A stretch of DNA of 64,000 bases, taken from positions 13,384 to 77,383 of the forward strand of contig JBFWNN010000024.1 in the NCBI GenBank assembly GCA_050251035.1, in the 5' to 3' direction. The stretch is from Taklimakanibacter sp050251035. Lineage in GTDB: Bacteria > Pseudomonadota > Alphaproteobacteria > Rhizobiales > Aestuariivirgaceae. Positions 34,640-43,722 of the stretch are shown here, piece after piece. Positions within the stretch are counted from its first letter, which is position 1. Each line of letters starts with the position of its first letter. The notes under the pieces are model-generated. The model did no database searches and was not told the origin of the DNA. It saw only the letters and a list, made by a program, of their open reading frames with translations. The position numbers were made by a program, and so were the translations under genes.

Positions 34640-36046
34640 ATGAAGTCGAAGCAGCGGGCCAAGAAACCTGCCCCGGAAGCTGAACAGGACGGCGGCCAGG
34701 CGGATAGCCCCCTCTGGTTCCTGGGCCGGGAGCTCAAGGACAAGCCGGCAGCGAACAAAGCCGAGACCCCACCCGTCGAGGCAAAGCGGGGCAAACAGGC
34801 CAAGAAAACAGGTGAGACGGCCGCGCCGGCACAGCAGCCAATCGACGACGAACCCCGCGAGCGCCGGCCCAGCCAGCTCGAAGCGTATATGCGCTATGCC
34901 AAGATGCGCGAGCCGCGTGACGACGATTCGCTCGCGCCCATCAGGAGCCGGCGGTTTCCGCCGATGGAGCGTGACGTCGCGAGCAACGAGAACGAGATGG
35001 ACTGGGACAGCGAAGCGCCGCCCCGCCGCCGTCCGCCCCGCCGCGCTGCGAGCGGCCTCAGGCTGCGCGACGCCGTTATCGCCGGCATCGCCTCCATCGC
35101 CGTCGGCGCCCTGGGCGGCGCCGTCGTCTATGACCGCGCCAATGACGGCGAACTGAGCCAGGCCGCCTTCGATTCGGCCGGCCGGTTCCTCACCGGCCTC
35201 AACATCCAGGACAACGCCGTGGCCGCCGCGAATACCGGAGGGGACATGCCGGAAAGCAGCAGCACGTCCGCCTCGTTCAAGAAGCCGGTCACGACGGCGA
35301 GTCTCGAGGTCAATGACGCCAAGGGCGATGTGAACACGCCGATCCCGCTGTCGATCAGCGCCAAGCCGGCGCTGCCCGACCAGGTCATCGCCCTGCGCCT
35401 CACCGGCCTGCCGGCGGACGCTTATCTCTCGGCCGGCACCAAGCTTGCGAACAATGCCTGGCTGCTGAAGCCGCGCGAAGCCCTGGGCGTCAAGCTCATG
35501 GTGCCGAGCGCCGAAAACTCTTCCTTCCTCATCGCCGTCGAAGCGATCGAACCACGCACCGGCGACCTCGCGGCGCCGACCGAGGAAATCAAGGTCGCTC
35601 TCAATACCGCGAAGCCGGTGGCCGCGTCACAGGTGCTGCCTGCATCCGCGCCGGCCACCGACACGGTGAAGCGCAACTTCAATCTGCCGTCCACGTCGCA
35701 GCATGAAACCGCGGCGGCACAGCCAATCCCGGCGCCCCTGGAAACCAAGGCCGCCCCGGGCGCCGCCGACAGCGCGACGCTGCTGCGCAACGGCGACAAG
35801 CTGCTCGACATCGGCGACTTCACCGCGGCGCGGGCCTTCTTCAGCCGGGCGCGCGAGCTCGGCAACCGCGAGGCCTCGCTCAGGCTCGGCAAGACCTATG
35901 ATCCCGTGGTGTTCCGCGAGCGGAATGTGCAGGGCCTCAAGCCCGATCCCAAAAAGGCGCTCCAATATTATCTGGAAGCTCGCACCGCCGGGATCGAGGA
36001 CGCCGACAGCGCCATCAACGGCCTCGAGAGCTGGCTGAAGCAGTAG
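34640..36046 (+). CDS. membrane-anchored protein with C-terminal Sel1/TPR-like repeats
   Basis: This 468-residue protein has a Lys/Pro/Glu-rich cytoplasmic N terminus (about 1-140), one membrane helix (LRDAVIAGIASIAVGALGGA, near residue 150) and a periplasmic region. The last 90 residues hold helical Sel1/TPR-like repeats: ATLLRNGDKLLDIGDFTAAR, ARELGNREASLRLGKTYDP and DPKKALQYYLEARTAG. The ATG at 34640 follows GAGGGAG and is used in preference to the GTG frame opening at 34613. No enzyme motif is visible. It is coupled to the TAXI-type gene (27 bp), which suggests a joint envelope function. I cannot name the function. Confidence 0.78.
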   Translation: MKSKQRAKKPAPEAEQDGGQADSPLWFLGRELKDKPAANKAETPPVEAKRGKQAKKTGETAAPAQQPIDDEPRERRPSQLEAYMRYAKMREPRDDDSLAPIRSRRFPPMERDVASNENEMDWDSEAPPRRRPPRRAASGLRLRDAVIAGIASIAVGALGGAVVYDRANDGELSQAAFDSAGRFLTGLNIQDNAVAAANTGGDMPESSSTSASFKKPVTTASLEVNDAKGDVNTPIPLSISAKPALPDQVIALRLTGLPADAYLSAGTKLANNAWLLKPREALGVKLMVPSAENSSFLIAVEAIEPRTGDLAAPTEEIKVALNTAKPVAASQVLPASAPATDTVKRNFNLPSTSQHETAAAQPIPAPLETKAAPGAADSATLLRNGDKLLDIGDFTAARAFFSRARELGNREASLRLGKTYDPVVFRERNVQGLKPDPKKALQYYLEARTAGIEDADSAINGLESWLKQ

Positions 36047-36097
36047 GCTGATCCTGGCGGTCAGGCACGGCCGCGAAGCGGGCTATTGACGGCTGCC

Positions 36098-37726
36098 TTA
36101 CGACGTCGGCCTGCCGAACAGCGCGTTATAGAGCTTGCGGTCGCGGCCATAGACGTCGGGGCGGAACTCGATCATGCCGGCATCGCCCTTATAGGCCGTG
36201 CCATAGATCAGATGCACGGGGATGTGATCGGTGAACGATGCGCGCGTGGTCTTGCCGCCGGCCCAGGCGGCATCCATGCGCGCCTTCGACCAGCCGCCGA
36301 GATCGGGCGCCAGCGCATAAGCGAGATCGACCGGGCGCGCCAGCCGGATGCAGCCATGGCTGAAGGCCCTCGCCGTCTGCCGGAATTTTTCCTTGGCCGG
36401 CGTGTCGTGGAGATAGATGTTGTGCTTGTTGGGCATCATGAACTTGACCTTGCCCAAGGCGTTCTTCGGTCCGGGCTTCTGGCGGAAAGTGAAGGGGAAT
36501 TTGCCGGGACCGTAGGCCGACCAGTCGATCGCGCCCCAGGAGGCGAGCTTGCCTGAGACGAAGACCTCGAAATCCCCAGCATAGGCATAAGGGTTGCGCC
36601 TGAGCCGCGGCAGCATCTCCTTGGTGGCGATGCTGTAGGGCACTGTCCAGGTCGGGTTGAACTCGACATATTCGAGCTCGTCGGAAAATTCCGGCGTCTG
36701 CGTCGCCGGCGCGCCGACCACCGTGTCCATGCGGTCGATGATGGTGTTGGCCTGGATGCGCTGCAACTCGAAAGAGGCGATGTTGACGAGGAAATGGTAG
36801 TTGCCGAGATTCTCCGGCATCCAGCGCCAACGCTCCATATTGAGCATGATCTGGCGCACGCGCTCCTCGACCGGCACGTTCATGGCGATGATCGTCTGCT
36901 TGCCGATGAGCCCCTTGGCCTCGAGCCCGTGCCGCGCCTGAAAACGCTTGACGCCGATGGCGAGGTGCTCGTCATAGAGATCGGGATCGCCGGGCGTCTG
37001 CCATTCGAAATCGCCGGTGGCGACGAGCAGCTTGCGCACGTCCGCCACGCGCGGATCGGTCATGCCGGGCTTGAGGCTCTCCCCCGGCTCGATCGCGCCC
37101 CAGCCGCCTTTCGCCTGAAGATCGCGATAGCCCTGAAGGAGCGTCTTCAGGGCCTGATATTGCGGGTTCTTCGGCTCGAACACGTTCAGATACTGGGTGG
37201 GCCCGCGATATTTGTTCATATCGGTCAGGACGCGCAGCACGTCGACCGTCTTGCGGTTGCGGAAGAGCCGGGGATCGACCTTCTGCGGAATGACGCGGCC
37301 GGTCTTGAGATCGGACGCATAGGCGACGAAGAACGCCGAGAAATAGAGCTCGGCCCTGGCGGCGCTCATCGGATCGCCGGCATCAAGTCCGTCACGCAGA
37401 TTGATCAGCGTGTCGATCGGATAGTCGGACGGGTTGAGCCCGTCATCCTCGGCGTCGAGCAGCCTTTGGACGAACGGCGTCATGCGTCCGGTGCCGACCC
37501 AATAGACGGTGCCGCCATTGTCGACATAATGCGCCTTGAGCGCCGGCCGGATGCGCTCGAGCGGCAATTCGAGGCGTCCGGGAGTGTCCAGCACCAGCGC
37601 GATCGACGACGTCATGTCGCCATAAGAGGGGCCTGGAGAGCGGTCGCCCTTGCCGGCAAAGGCCGGCATGGCGAAAGCCAGCGTCGCGATGAACGCCAGC
37701 GCGGTCAGCGCACGACGTGAAGTCAT
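36098..37726 (-). CDS. L,D-transpeptidase of the YcbB/LdtD type
   Basis: This 542-residue exported enzyme forms 3-3 cross-links in peptidoglycan. It has a signal peptide (MTSRRALTALAFIATLAFAM to about residue 24), an LdtD-like helical scaffold, a peptidoglycan-binding domain (DPRVADVRKLLVATGDF to VKRFQARHGLEAKGLIGKQT) and the YkuD catalytic domain. The nucleophile Cys is in AFSHGCIRLARPVDLA. It converges on the repeat-protein gene and precedes nothing obviously related. Alphaproteobacteria often carry several Ldt genes, so this one need not be essential. Confidence 0.92.
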   Translation of the reverse strand: MTSRRALTALAFIATLAFAMPAFAGKGDRSPGPSYGDMTSSIALVLDTPGRLELPLERIRPALKAHYVDNGGTVYWVGTGRMTPFVQRLLDAEDDGLNPSDYPIDTLINLRDGLDAGDPMSAARAELYFSAFFVAYASDLKTGRVIPQKVDPRLFRNRKTVDVLRVLTDMNKYRGPTQYLNVFEPKNPQYQALKTLLQGYRDLQAKGGWGAIEPGESLKPGMTDPRVADVRKLLVATGDFEWQTPGDPDLYDEHLAIGVKRFQARHGLEAKGLIGKQTIIAMNVPVEERVRQIMLNMERWRWMPENLGNYHFLVNIASFELQRIQANTIIDRMDTVVGAPATQTPEFSDELEYVEFNPTWTVPYSIATKEMLPRLRRNPYAYAGDFEVFVSGKLASWGAIDWSAYGPGKFPFTFRQKPGPKNALGKVKFMMPNKHNIYLHDTPAKEKFRQTARAFSHGCIRLARPVDLAYALAPDLGGWSKARMDAAWAGGKTTRASFTDHIPVHLIYGTAYKGDAGMIEFRPDVYGRDRKLYNALFGRPTS

Positions 37727-37790
37727 AATCCGGCCTCCGGAGCAGGTTCCAGCAGCATCATCGGCAATCCCTCTGATTCAGGCAATGGCG

Positions 37791-39140
37791 TCACACATTG
37801 AGCAGGAGATATTCGCGCTCCCACGAGCTGATGACGCGGCGGTAATGCTGCATCTCCTCGTGCTTGACGTCCTGGAAGGCCTCGACGAACTTCTCGCCCA
37901 GCACCTGCTTGAAAGACTTGGTGTAGTTGAGCTTGTCGAGCGCCTCATCGAGGCTGATCGGCAAAGTATGGGCGTAGCGATAGGCCGAGCCTTCCACGGG
38001 ATCCGAGGGCTTGAGCCGCTCGATCATGCCGAGATAGCCGCAGGCGAGCGAGGCCGCGAAAGCGAGATAGGGATTGGCATCGGCACCCGGCACGCGGTTC
38101 TCGACCCGCAGGTTGGACGGATCGGACGACGGCACCCGCAATGACACCGTGCGGTTGTCGATCGCCCAATGGACATTGGTCGGCGCGTCGGATTCGGGCA
38201 CCAGCCGGCGATAGGAGTTCACGTTGGGCGCCGCCAGCGGCAAAGCCGCGGCCAGATAGCGCTGCAGGCCGGCAATGTGAGCGAGGAACAGTTTCGAAGG
38301 CTTGCCGTCCCTGGCGGCGAAGACATTCTTGCCCGTCTTCACATCCATGACCGACTGGTGGATATGCATCGACGAACCGGGCTCGTTCTCATGCGGCTTG
38401 GCCATGAAGGTCGCATACATGTCGTGCTTCAGCGCGGCCTGGCGCACCGTGCGCTTGAACAGGAACACCTGGTCGGCGAGCTCCAACGGATCGCCGTGAT
38501 TGAAGTTGATCTCGAGCTGGGCCGGGCCGCTCTCATGGCTCAGCGTATCGACGTCGAGTTCCTGCGCCTCGCAGAAATCATAGATGTCCTCGACGATGGG
38601 ATCGAAGTCGTTGGCGGCGTCGATGCCATAGGCCTGGCCGCCCGCCTCCTTGCGCCCGGACCGACCGACCGCCGCCTCCAGCGGGTAATCGGGATCGATA
38701 TTGCGCTTGACCAGGTAGAATTCGAGCTCAGGGGCGATGACCGGCCGCCAACCCTTCTCCTTGTAGAGATCGAGCACGCGCCTCAGGACATGGCGGGGCG
38801 ATATCTCGACCGGCTCGTCATTCAAATGGAAGGCATCGCAGATCACCTGCGCGGTTGGCTCCTTGTACCAGGGCACGAGACGAATGGTGTTGAAGTCGGG
38901 CTGCAGGTAGATGTCGATGGCGGAATCGCTGACGGCCGAGGTTTCCCACACATAGCGGCCATTGATGGTCAGTGTGAAAACTTCTTCGGGGATGCGCAAA
39001 CCCCGCGACTTGTTGCCTTTCAGAAACTTGGATGGGGGCAGAATCTTCCCCCGGGCCGTTCCGGACATGTCGGCCACCAGACATTCCACTTCACTGATCC
39101 GGCGCTCACCAATCCATTCCTCGAATTTCGCTTGCGACAT
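37791..39140 (-). CDS. puuA: glutamine synthetase-family enzyme, probable gamma-glutamylputrescine synthetase
   Basis: This 449-residue protein has the GS catalytic fold with the metal and ATP motifs: VIAPELEFYL (Glu), SHESGPAQLEINFNHGDPL, GSSMHIHQS, NVHWAIDNRTVSLRVP and RVENRVPGADANPYLA. The substitutions and length match the PuuA/GlnA-like polyamine branch better than GlnA type I. PuuA joins glutamate to putrescine using ATP. It diverges from a PuuB-like oxidase gene with an 83-bp gap, and the same locus has polyamine uptake 12 kb away. A different amine substrate is possible. Confidence 0.85.
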   Translation of the reverse strand: MSQAKFEEWIGERRISEVECLVADMSGTARGKILPPSKFLKGNKSRGLRIPEEVFTLTINGRYVWETSAVSDSAIDIYLQPDFNTIRLVPWYKEPTAQVICDAFHLNDEPVEISPRHVLRRVLDLYKEKGWRPVIAPELEFYLVKRNIDPDYPLEAAVGRSGRKEAGGQAYGIDAANDFDPIVEDIYDFCEAQELDVDTLSHESGPAQLEINFNHGDPLELADQVFLFKRTVRQAALKHDMYATFMAKPHENEPGSSMHIHQSVMDVKTGKNVFAARDGKPSKLFLAHIAGLQRYLAAALPLAAPNVNSYRRLVPESDAPTNVHWAIDNRTVSLRVPSSDPSNLRVENRVPGADANPYLAFAASLACGYLGMIERLKPSDPVEGSAYRYAHTLPISLDEALDKLNYTKSFKQVLGEKFVEAFQDVKHEEMQHYRRVISSWEREYLLLNV

Positions 39141-39223
39141 GATACCCTATAAAAGCGTTACGGGGCCTTACCTTAGCCGGGCTTCTTGACGGAGGAAACA
39201 GGGATTGGCATTGCTTTGAGATC

Positions 39224-40501
39224 ATGCCGGCCTCCATCGATGCGAAATCTTATTACCAAGCCTCCGCCCACCCCTTCCCCCCGCAACCCCGCCTGACGGC
39301 TGACGTCGAGGCCGATATCTGCATCATCGGCGCCGGATTCACCGGACTTTCCGCGGCCCTGGAGCTGGCCGAGGCGGGCTACAAGGTCGTGGTCCTCGAA
39401 GCCCGCCGGGTCGGCTATGGCGCATCGGGGCGCAATGGCGGCCAGATCTGCACCGGCTTCTCTCCCGGACAGCAACGCATCGAGGCGCAGCTCGGCAAGG
39501 ACGACGCCCTCAAATGTTTCGCCATCGCCGAGGACGCCAAGAAACTCATCGTCGAGCGCATCCAGAAATACGAGATCGATTGCGACCTCAAATGGGGCTA
39601 TCTGCATGCGATACCCAAGCCCTCGCAATTCGATGATCTGCGCGAATGGAAAGACGAATGGGATGCGCTGGGCTACACCGACACCGAGATCCTGAACAAG
39701 GCCGAGCTCGAGGCGCGTCTCGGCACCACCATCTATCACGGCGCCTTGCGGGAAGGTGGCGCCGGCCATTTCCATCCGCTCAATTATTGCCTGGGGCTTG
39801 CCAAGGCCGCGATCGCTGCCGGTACGCAGATATTCGAGAGCTCGGCCGTGCTCGCTGTCGATCAGGGCTCGACCGTCACCGCGCGCACGAGCGAAGGGAA
39901 GGTCCGCGCCAAATTCGTGATCATCGGCTGCAACGCCTATATCGGGCGCATGATCCCGGAGCTCTATGGACGCATCATGCCGGTCACAAGCTATATTCTC
40001 GCGACCGAGCCTCTGGGCGAGAACCGGGCGAAGTCCCTGATCCGCGACAATGACGCGGTGGCGAACACGAACTTCATCGTCGACTATTTCCGCCTGACCA
40101 GGGATACGCGCCTCCTCTTCGGCGGGCGCGCGAGCTATTCGACGCTCGAGCCGCCCAATCTCGGCAAATATATGCGCCCGCGCATGCTGTCGGTCTTCCC
40201 GCAGCTCGGCGACGTCAAGATCGATCATGCCTGGGGCGGCTACATCGCCATCACCTCCAACCGCATCCCCGATTGCGGCAGGCTCGCCCCCAACATCTAT
40301 TATGCGCATGGCTATTCGGGCCAGGGTGTGGCACTCGCCGGCATGTATGGCAAGCTGATGGCGGAATGCGTCAAGGGCCAGTCCGAGCGCTTCGATCTCC
40401 TGGCGCGCGTCAAGCACCTGCCGTTCCCGGGCGGGCCGGTGCGCACGCCCCTCCTCGTCGCCGCGATGCTGTTCTACCGGCTGCGCGACGCGCTGAGCTG
40501 A
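39224..40501 (+). CDS. puuB: FAD-dependent oxidoreductase, probable gamma-glutamylputrescine oxidase
   Basis: This 425-residue flavoprotein belongs to the DAAO/glycine-oxidase superfamily. The FAD-binding motif is ICIIGAGFTGLSAALELA, followed by EARRVGYGASGRNGGQICTG and a C-terminal YYAHGYSGQGVALAGMYG. The length and these regions match PuuB-like gamma-glutamylputrescine oxidoreductases, which oxidise the product of PuuA to the aldehyde. The ATG at 39224 follows GGAGGAAACAGG at 18 bases, so the ribosome site is distant. No aldehyde dehydrogenase (PuuC) or hydrolase (PuuD) gene is in the window. Confidence 0.87.
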   Translation: MPASIDAKSYYQASAHPFPPQPRLTADVEADICIIGAGFTGLSAALELAEAGYKVVVLEARRVGYGASGRNGGQICTGFSPGQQRIEAQLGKDDALKCFAIAEDAKKLIVERIQKYEIDCDLKWGYLHAIPKPSQFDDLREWKDEWDALGYTDTEILNKAELEARLGTTIYHGALREGGAGHFHPLNYCLGLAKAAIAAGTQIFESSAVLAVDQGSTVTARTSEGKVRAKFVIIGCNAYIGRMIPELYGRIMPVTSYILATEPLGENRAKSLIRDNDAVANTNFIVDYFRLTRDTRLLFGGRASYSTLEPPNLGKYMRPRMLSVFPQLGDVKIDHAWGGYIAITSNRIPDCGRLAPNIYYAHGYSGQGVALAGMYGKLMAECVKGQSERFDLLARVKHLPFPGGPVRTPLLVAAMLFYRLRDALS

Positions 40502-40511
40502 CGGCGTCGCA

Positions 40512-41489
40512 TCACATTGCGGCCATGGCGGCATGGTGACAGCGAACCGTCGCGGCCGCGATCGGCGCAGGGTCGGGAGCGCTCGTCCGGCATTGCTGCG
40601 AGGCCAAGGGGCAGCGCGGATGATAGGTGCAGCCGGGCGGCGGGCTGATGGGGCTCGGCAGGTCGACAGCGACCGGCACGCGATCGCGGTCGGGATGGAG
40701 CAGATCCGGCACCGACCCCAGGAGGAATTTCGTATAGGGATGCTTGGGATGATCGAATATCTCGTCGGTCGCCGCCTCCTCGACGATGCGGCCGAGATAC
40801 ATGACTGCCACCCGGTCCGACACATGCCGTACCGCCGACAGATTGTGGCTGATGAACAGATAGGTGAGGCCGAGATCGTTCTGCAGGTCGGCCAGCAGAT
40901 TGAGGATCTGCGCCTGGACCGACACGTCGAGCGCCGAGGTCGGCTCGTCGCAGACGAGGAATTCGGGCTCGGCGGCAAGGGCGCGCGCGATGGAGATGCG
41001 CTGGCGCTGACCGCCGGAGAATTCATGCGGGTAACGTCCAGCGTCGCGCCCGCCGAGCCCGACCGTCGCCAGAAGCTCATGCATGCGCCGTTCGGTCTCC
41101 TTGCCGCTGCCGCGAAGCCTGAGTTCGCGGACCGGCTCGGCGATGATGTCGCCCACCCGCCAGCGCGGATTGAGGCTGGCAAAGGGATCCTGGAAGATCA
41201 TCTGGGTGCGCAGGCGGCCGTTGCGGCCGCGCCCGGGCGCAAAATCGAACGAGCCCCGCGTCGGCGTCTGTAGGCCCACCACCATGCGCGCCACCGTGGA
41301 CTTGCCGCAGCCCGATTCACCGACGATCGAGAAGGTGCTCCCGCGCGGAATGCGGAACGAGATGCCATCGACCGCCTTGACGACGCGCGCCGGCTGGCGC
41401 AGCACGGCGCGGTCGACCCAGTTCTGCTGGAGGTGAAACCAGCACGAGATGTTCTCGGCGGCGAGGGCAGGCTGTTCACGGCTGGACAT
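40512..41489 (-). CDS. dipeptide/oligopeptide-type ABC transporter ATPase (DppF/OppF type)
   Basis: This 325-residue ATPase has Walker A GESGCGKST, signature FSGGQRQRISIARAL and Walker B FLVCDEPTSALDVS. The C-terminal oligo_HPY tail has a Cys cluster, GCTYHPRCPLASQQC. It is the last gene of a minus-strand operon (binding protein, two permeases, deaminase-like enzyme, two ATPases), 3 bases after the previous ATPase gene. It converges on puuB. The transported compound is probably what the cytosine-deaminase-like enzyme within the operon acts on. Confidence 0.93.
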   Translation of the reverse strand: MSSREQPALAAENISCWFHLQQNWVDRAVLRQPARVVKAVDGISFRIPRGSTFSIVGESGCGKSTVARMVVGLQTPTRGSFDFAPGRGRNGRLRTQMIFQDPFASLNPRWRVGDIIAEPVRELRLRGSGKETERRMHELLATVGLGGRDAGRYPHEFSGGQRQRISIARALAAEPEFLVCDEPTSALDVSVQAQILNLLADLQNDLGLTYLFISHNLSAVRHVSDRVAVMYLGRIVEEAATDEIFDHPKHPYTKFLLGSVPDLLHPDRDRVPVAVDLPSPISPPPGCTYHPRCPLASQQCRTSAPDPAPIAAATVRCHHAAMAAM

Positions 41490-41492
41490 CGG

Positions 41493-42503
41493 TCACTCCC
41501 GTTGCAGGTGCCAGCATGCCGCCTGGCTGGCGCCGGCCGCCAGCAGAGGCGGCCGCTCGCCGCGGCAGAGCTCGCCCGCGAGGCGGCAGCGCGGGTGAAA
41601 GGCGCAGCCATCGGGCATCGCATTGAGCCGCGGCATGGCGCCGTCGATCTGTGCCAGGCGTTCACAGCGGTCCTTGAGGCTGGGAATCGAGCCGATGAGC
41701 CCCTTGGTATAGGGGTGCCGCGGGTCGCGGATGATGGCGGCGACCGGCCCCAGCTCGACGATGCGCCCCGCATACATGACGGCGACGCGGTCGGCGGTCT
41801 CGGCGATGACACCCATGTCGTGGGTAATCAGCATCATCGCGGTGCCGCGATCGCGGCAGATGCGCTTCAGCAAGGCCGTGATCTGCGCCTGGATCGAGAC
41901 GTCGAGCGCCGTCGTCGGCTCATCGGCGATGATGAGCTCGGGCTCGGCGCACAAGGCGAGCGCTATGACCACGCGCTGGCGCATGCCGCCCGAGAACTGA
42001 TGCGGATACTGGCCGAGACGGAGCTCGGGCGACGGGATGCCGACCTCCTGGAGCAAGGTGACGGCGCGCCCCACGGCTTCGGCGCGCGACAGGGGCAGAT
42101 GCACGCGCATGGTCTCGACGAGCTGGTCGCCGACCGTCAGCAAGGGATTGAGCGAGGTGAGCGGATCCTGGAAGATCGCGCCGATGGTGCGGCCGCGCAG
42201 CTTCTGCATCTCGCGCGATGGGAGCTGATCGATGCGCCGTCCCATGACATGGATCTCGCCCGCGGCGACCCGGCCTGAGGATTCGAGGAGACCGATGACC
42301 GCGGCACCCGTCAAGGACTTGCCGGCCCCCGATTCACCGACGACCCCCAGGATCTCGCCCCGCCCGATGGTCAGATCGATGCCGCGGATCGCGGTCAGGA
42401 TGCCGCGCCGCGTCGGAAATTCGACGACCAGGTTGCGGATGTCGAGGACCGGTCCGGCGGACGGCGCCGACGCGTGCATCGATCTGGCGGGCATGGCGGT
42501 CAC
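41493..42503 (-). CDS. dipeptide/oligopeptide-type ABC transporter ATPase (DppD/OppD type)
   Basis: This 336-residue ATPase has Walker A GESGAGKSLTG, signature FSGGMRQRVVIALAL, Walker B LIIADEPTTALDVS and the C-terminal oligo_HPY tail GCAFHPRCRLAGELC. It pairs with the OppF-type ATPase that follows. The gene starts 3 bases after the deaminase-like gene, so the operon is tightly packed. The N-terminal 20 residues (Met/Ala/Ser-rich) look like a non-conserved extension, and a downstream start is possible. Confidence 0.92.
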   Translation of the reverse strand: MTAMPARSMHASAPSAGPVLDIRNLVVEFPTRRGILTAIRGIDLTIGRGEILGVVGESGAGKSLTGAAVIGLLESSGRVAAGEIHVMGRRIDQLPSREMQKLRGRTIGAIFQDPLTSLNPLLTVGDQLVETMRVHLPLSRAEAVGRAVTLLQEVGIPSPELRLGQYPHQFSGGMRQRVVIALALCAEPELIIADEPTTALDVSIQAQITALLKRICRDRGTAMMLITHDMGVIAETADRVAVMYAGRIVELGPVAAIIRDPRHPYTKGLIGSIPSLKDRCERLAQIDGAMPRLNAMPDGCAFHPRCRLAGELCRGERPPLLAAGASQAACWHLQRE

Positions 42504-42506
42504 GTC

Positions 42507-43703
42507 TCAGGCCACCTCGAAGAGCGCCGCACCGTCGCTTGCGACGATGCGGCCGCGTTTCATGACCAGGCGCCGCGGCCGGCACGAGGCCACGGCCTCC
42601 GCCAGCGCCTCGCCATCGACCAGCATGAGGTCGGCGATATTGCCGGGCTTCAGGCCATAATCCTTGATGCCCATCACCTTGGCGCCGCCATGGGTCACGA
42701 CATCGAAGATACGCCTTATGTCGCTGTCGCGGCTCAGATAGTTGCGCTGGCCCAGATACATCACGCGCTCCAGCATGTCGCCGGTGCCCCAGGGGTGCCA
42801 GCAGTCGCGGATGCCGTCCGAGCCCGAGCACACGGTGATGCCGGCATCGAGCGTGCGTATGAGCGGCGGGCAGGCCCAGCCCGACGGGCCGGTGGTCATC
42901 ACCGCGATCCCATTTTTGGCGAGATCCTCCAGCATGCGGCCGACCACGAGATAGTCGTTATGGCCGAGGCAGAAGGCATGGCTGACGGTGACCTTGCCGG
43001 CGAGGCCGTGCGCCTTGGTGCGCTCGACGATCATGCCCATGGTGAAGAGGCCGAGCTCGCCCGGCTCGTGCAGATGGATGTCGAGCGGCTTGCCGTGCTT
43101 GACCGAGAGATCGAAGATCGTGTCGAGCTGCCCCTTGGGGTCCTTGTCCATCGAGGACGGATCGAGGCCGCCGACCACTTCGGCGCCCATCGAAAGCGCC
43201 TCGTCCATGAGCTCCACCGTGCCCGGCCTGATCATCAGGCCGGACTGCGGGAAGGCGACGATCTCGATGTCGACGAAGTCCCTGTATTTGTCGCGCGTCG
43301 CCATCACGCCCGCGACGCCCTTCAGGCCATGAACCGTGTCGATATCGACATGGCTGCGGATATGGGTCGTGCCGCGCGCCACCGAGATCGCCACCTGGCG
43401 GGCCGACTGGCGCGCCGGGTCGAGGCCGAGCTTCGTCTTCATCTCGCGCTCATTGGTGATCTTGTCGATGAGCGTGTAGCCCACGTCGTTGACGTTCCAC
43501 TTCATGCCGAAGAGCGTCTTGTCGAGATGGGTGTGGGCTTCGATGAGACCGGGCAGCAGGATGGCGCCGGCGCCGTCGATCACCTCCGCGCCCGCCGCGG
43601 CACCTGCCGTACCGATCGCTGCAATGCGGTCGCCGCTGATGGTGATGTCGGTCGCGGCATCGCCCCAGGGCCGGACATTCTTGAGGATCGTCTTCTTGGT
43701 CAC
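42507..43703 (-). CDS. cytosine-deaminase-like amidohydrolase (CodA type)
   Basis: This 398-residue metallo-hydrolase has the amidohydrolase metal sites of CodA: HTHLDKT (first His pair), a later His in IHLHEPGELG, a His in VSHAFCLGHN, and the catalytic Asp in GSDGIRDCWHPWGTGDML, which parallels the CodA Asp-Trp-Pro-Gly region. CodA-like enzymes deaminate or hydrolyse nitrogen heterocycles. It is encoded inside an Opp/Dpp-type transporter operon, so it probably acts on the imported substrate. I prefer the GTG at 43703 (AAAGG seven bases upstream). A GTG at 43718 would add five residues. Similarity to CodA does not prove cytosine is the substrate. Confidence 0.85.
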   Translation of the reverse strand: MTKKTILKNVRPWGDAATDITISGDRIAAIGTAGAAAGAEVIDGAGAILLPGLIEAHTHLDKTLFGMKWNVNDVGYTLIDKITNEREMKTKLGLDPARQSARQVAISVARGTTHIRSHVDIDTVHGLKGVAGVMATRDKYRDFVDIEIVAFPQSGLMIRPGTVELMDEALSMGAEVVGGLDPSSMDKDPKGQLDTIFDLSVKHGKPLDIHLHEPGELGLFTMGMIVERTKAHGLAGKVTVSHAFCLGHNDYLVVGRMLEDLAKNGIAVMTTGPSGWACPPLIRTLDAGITVCSGSDGIRDCWHPWGTGDMLERVMYLGQRNYLSRDSDIRRIFDVVTHGGAKVMGIKDYGLKPGNIADLMLVDGEALAEAVASCRPRRLVMKRGRIVASDGAALFEVA

Positions 43704-43722
43704 GGAAATACCTTTCACGAGA

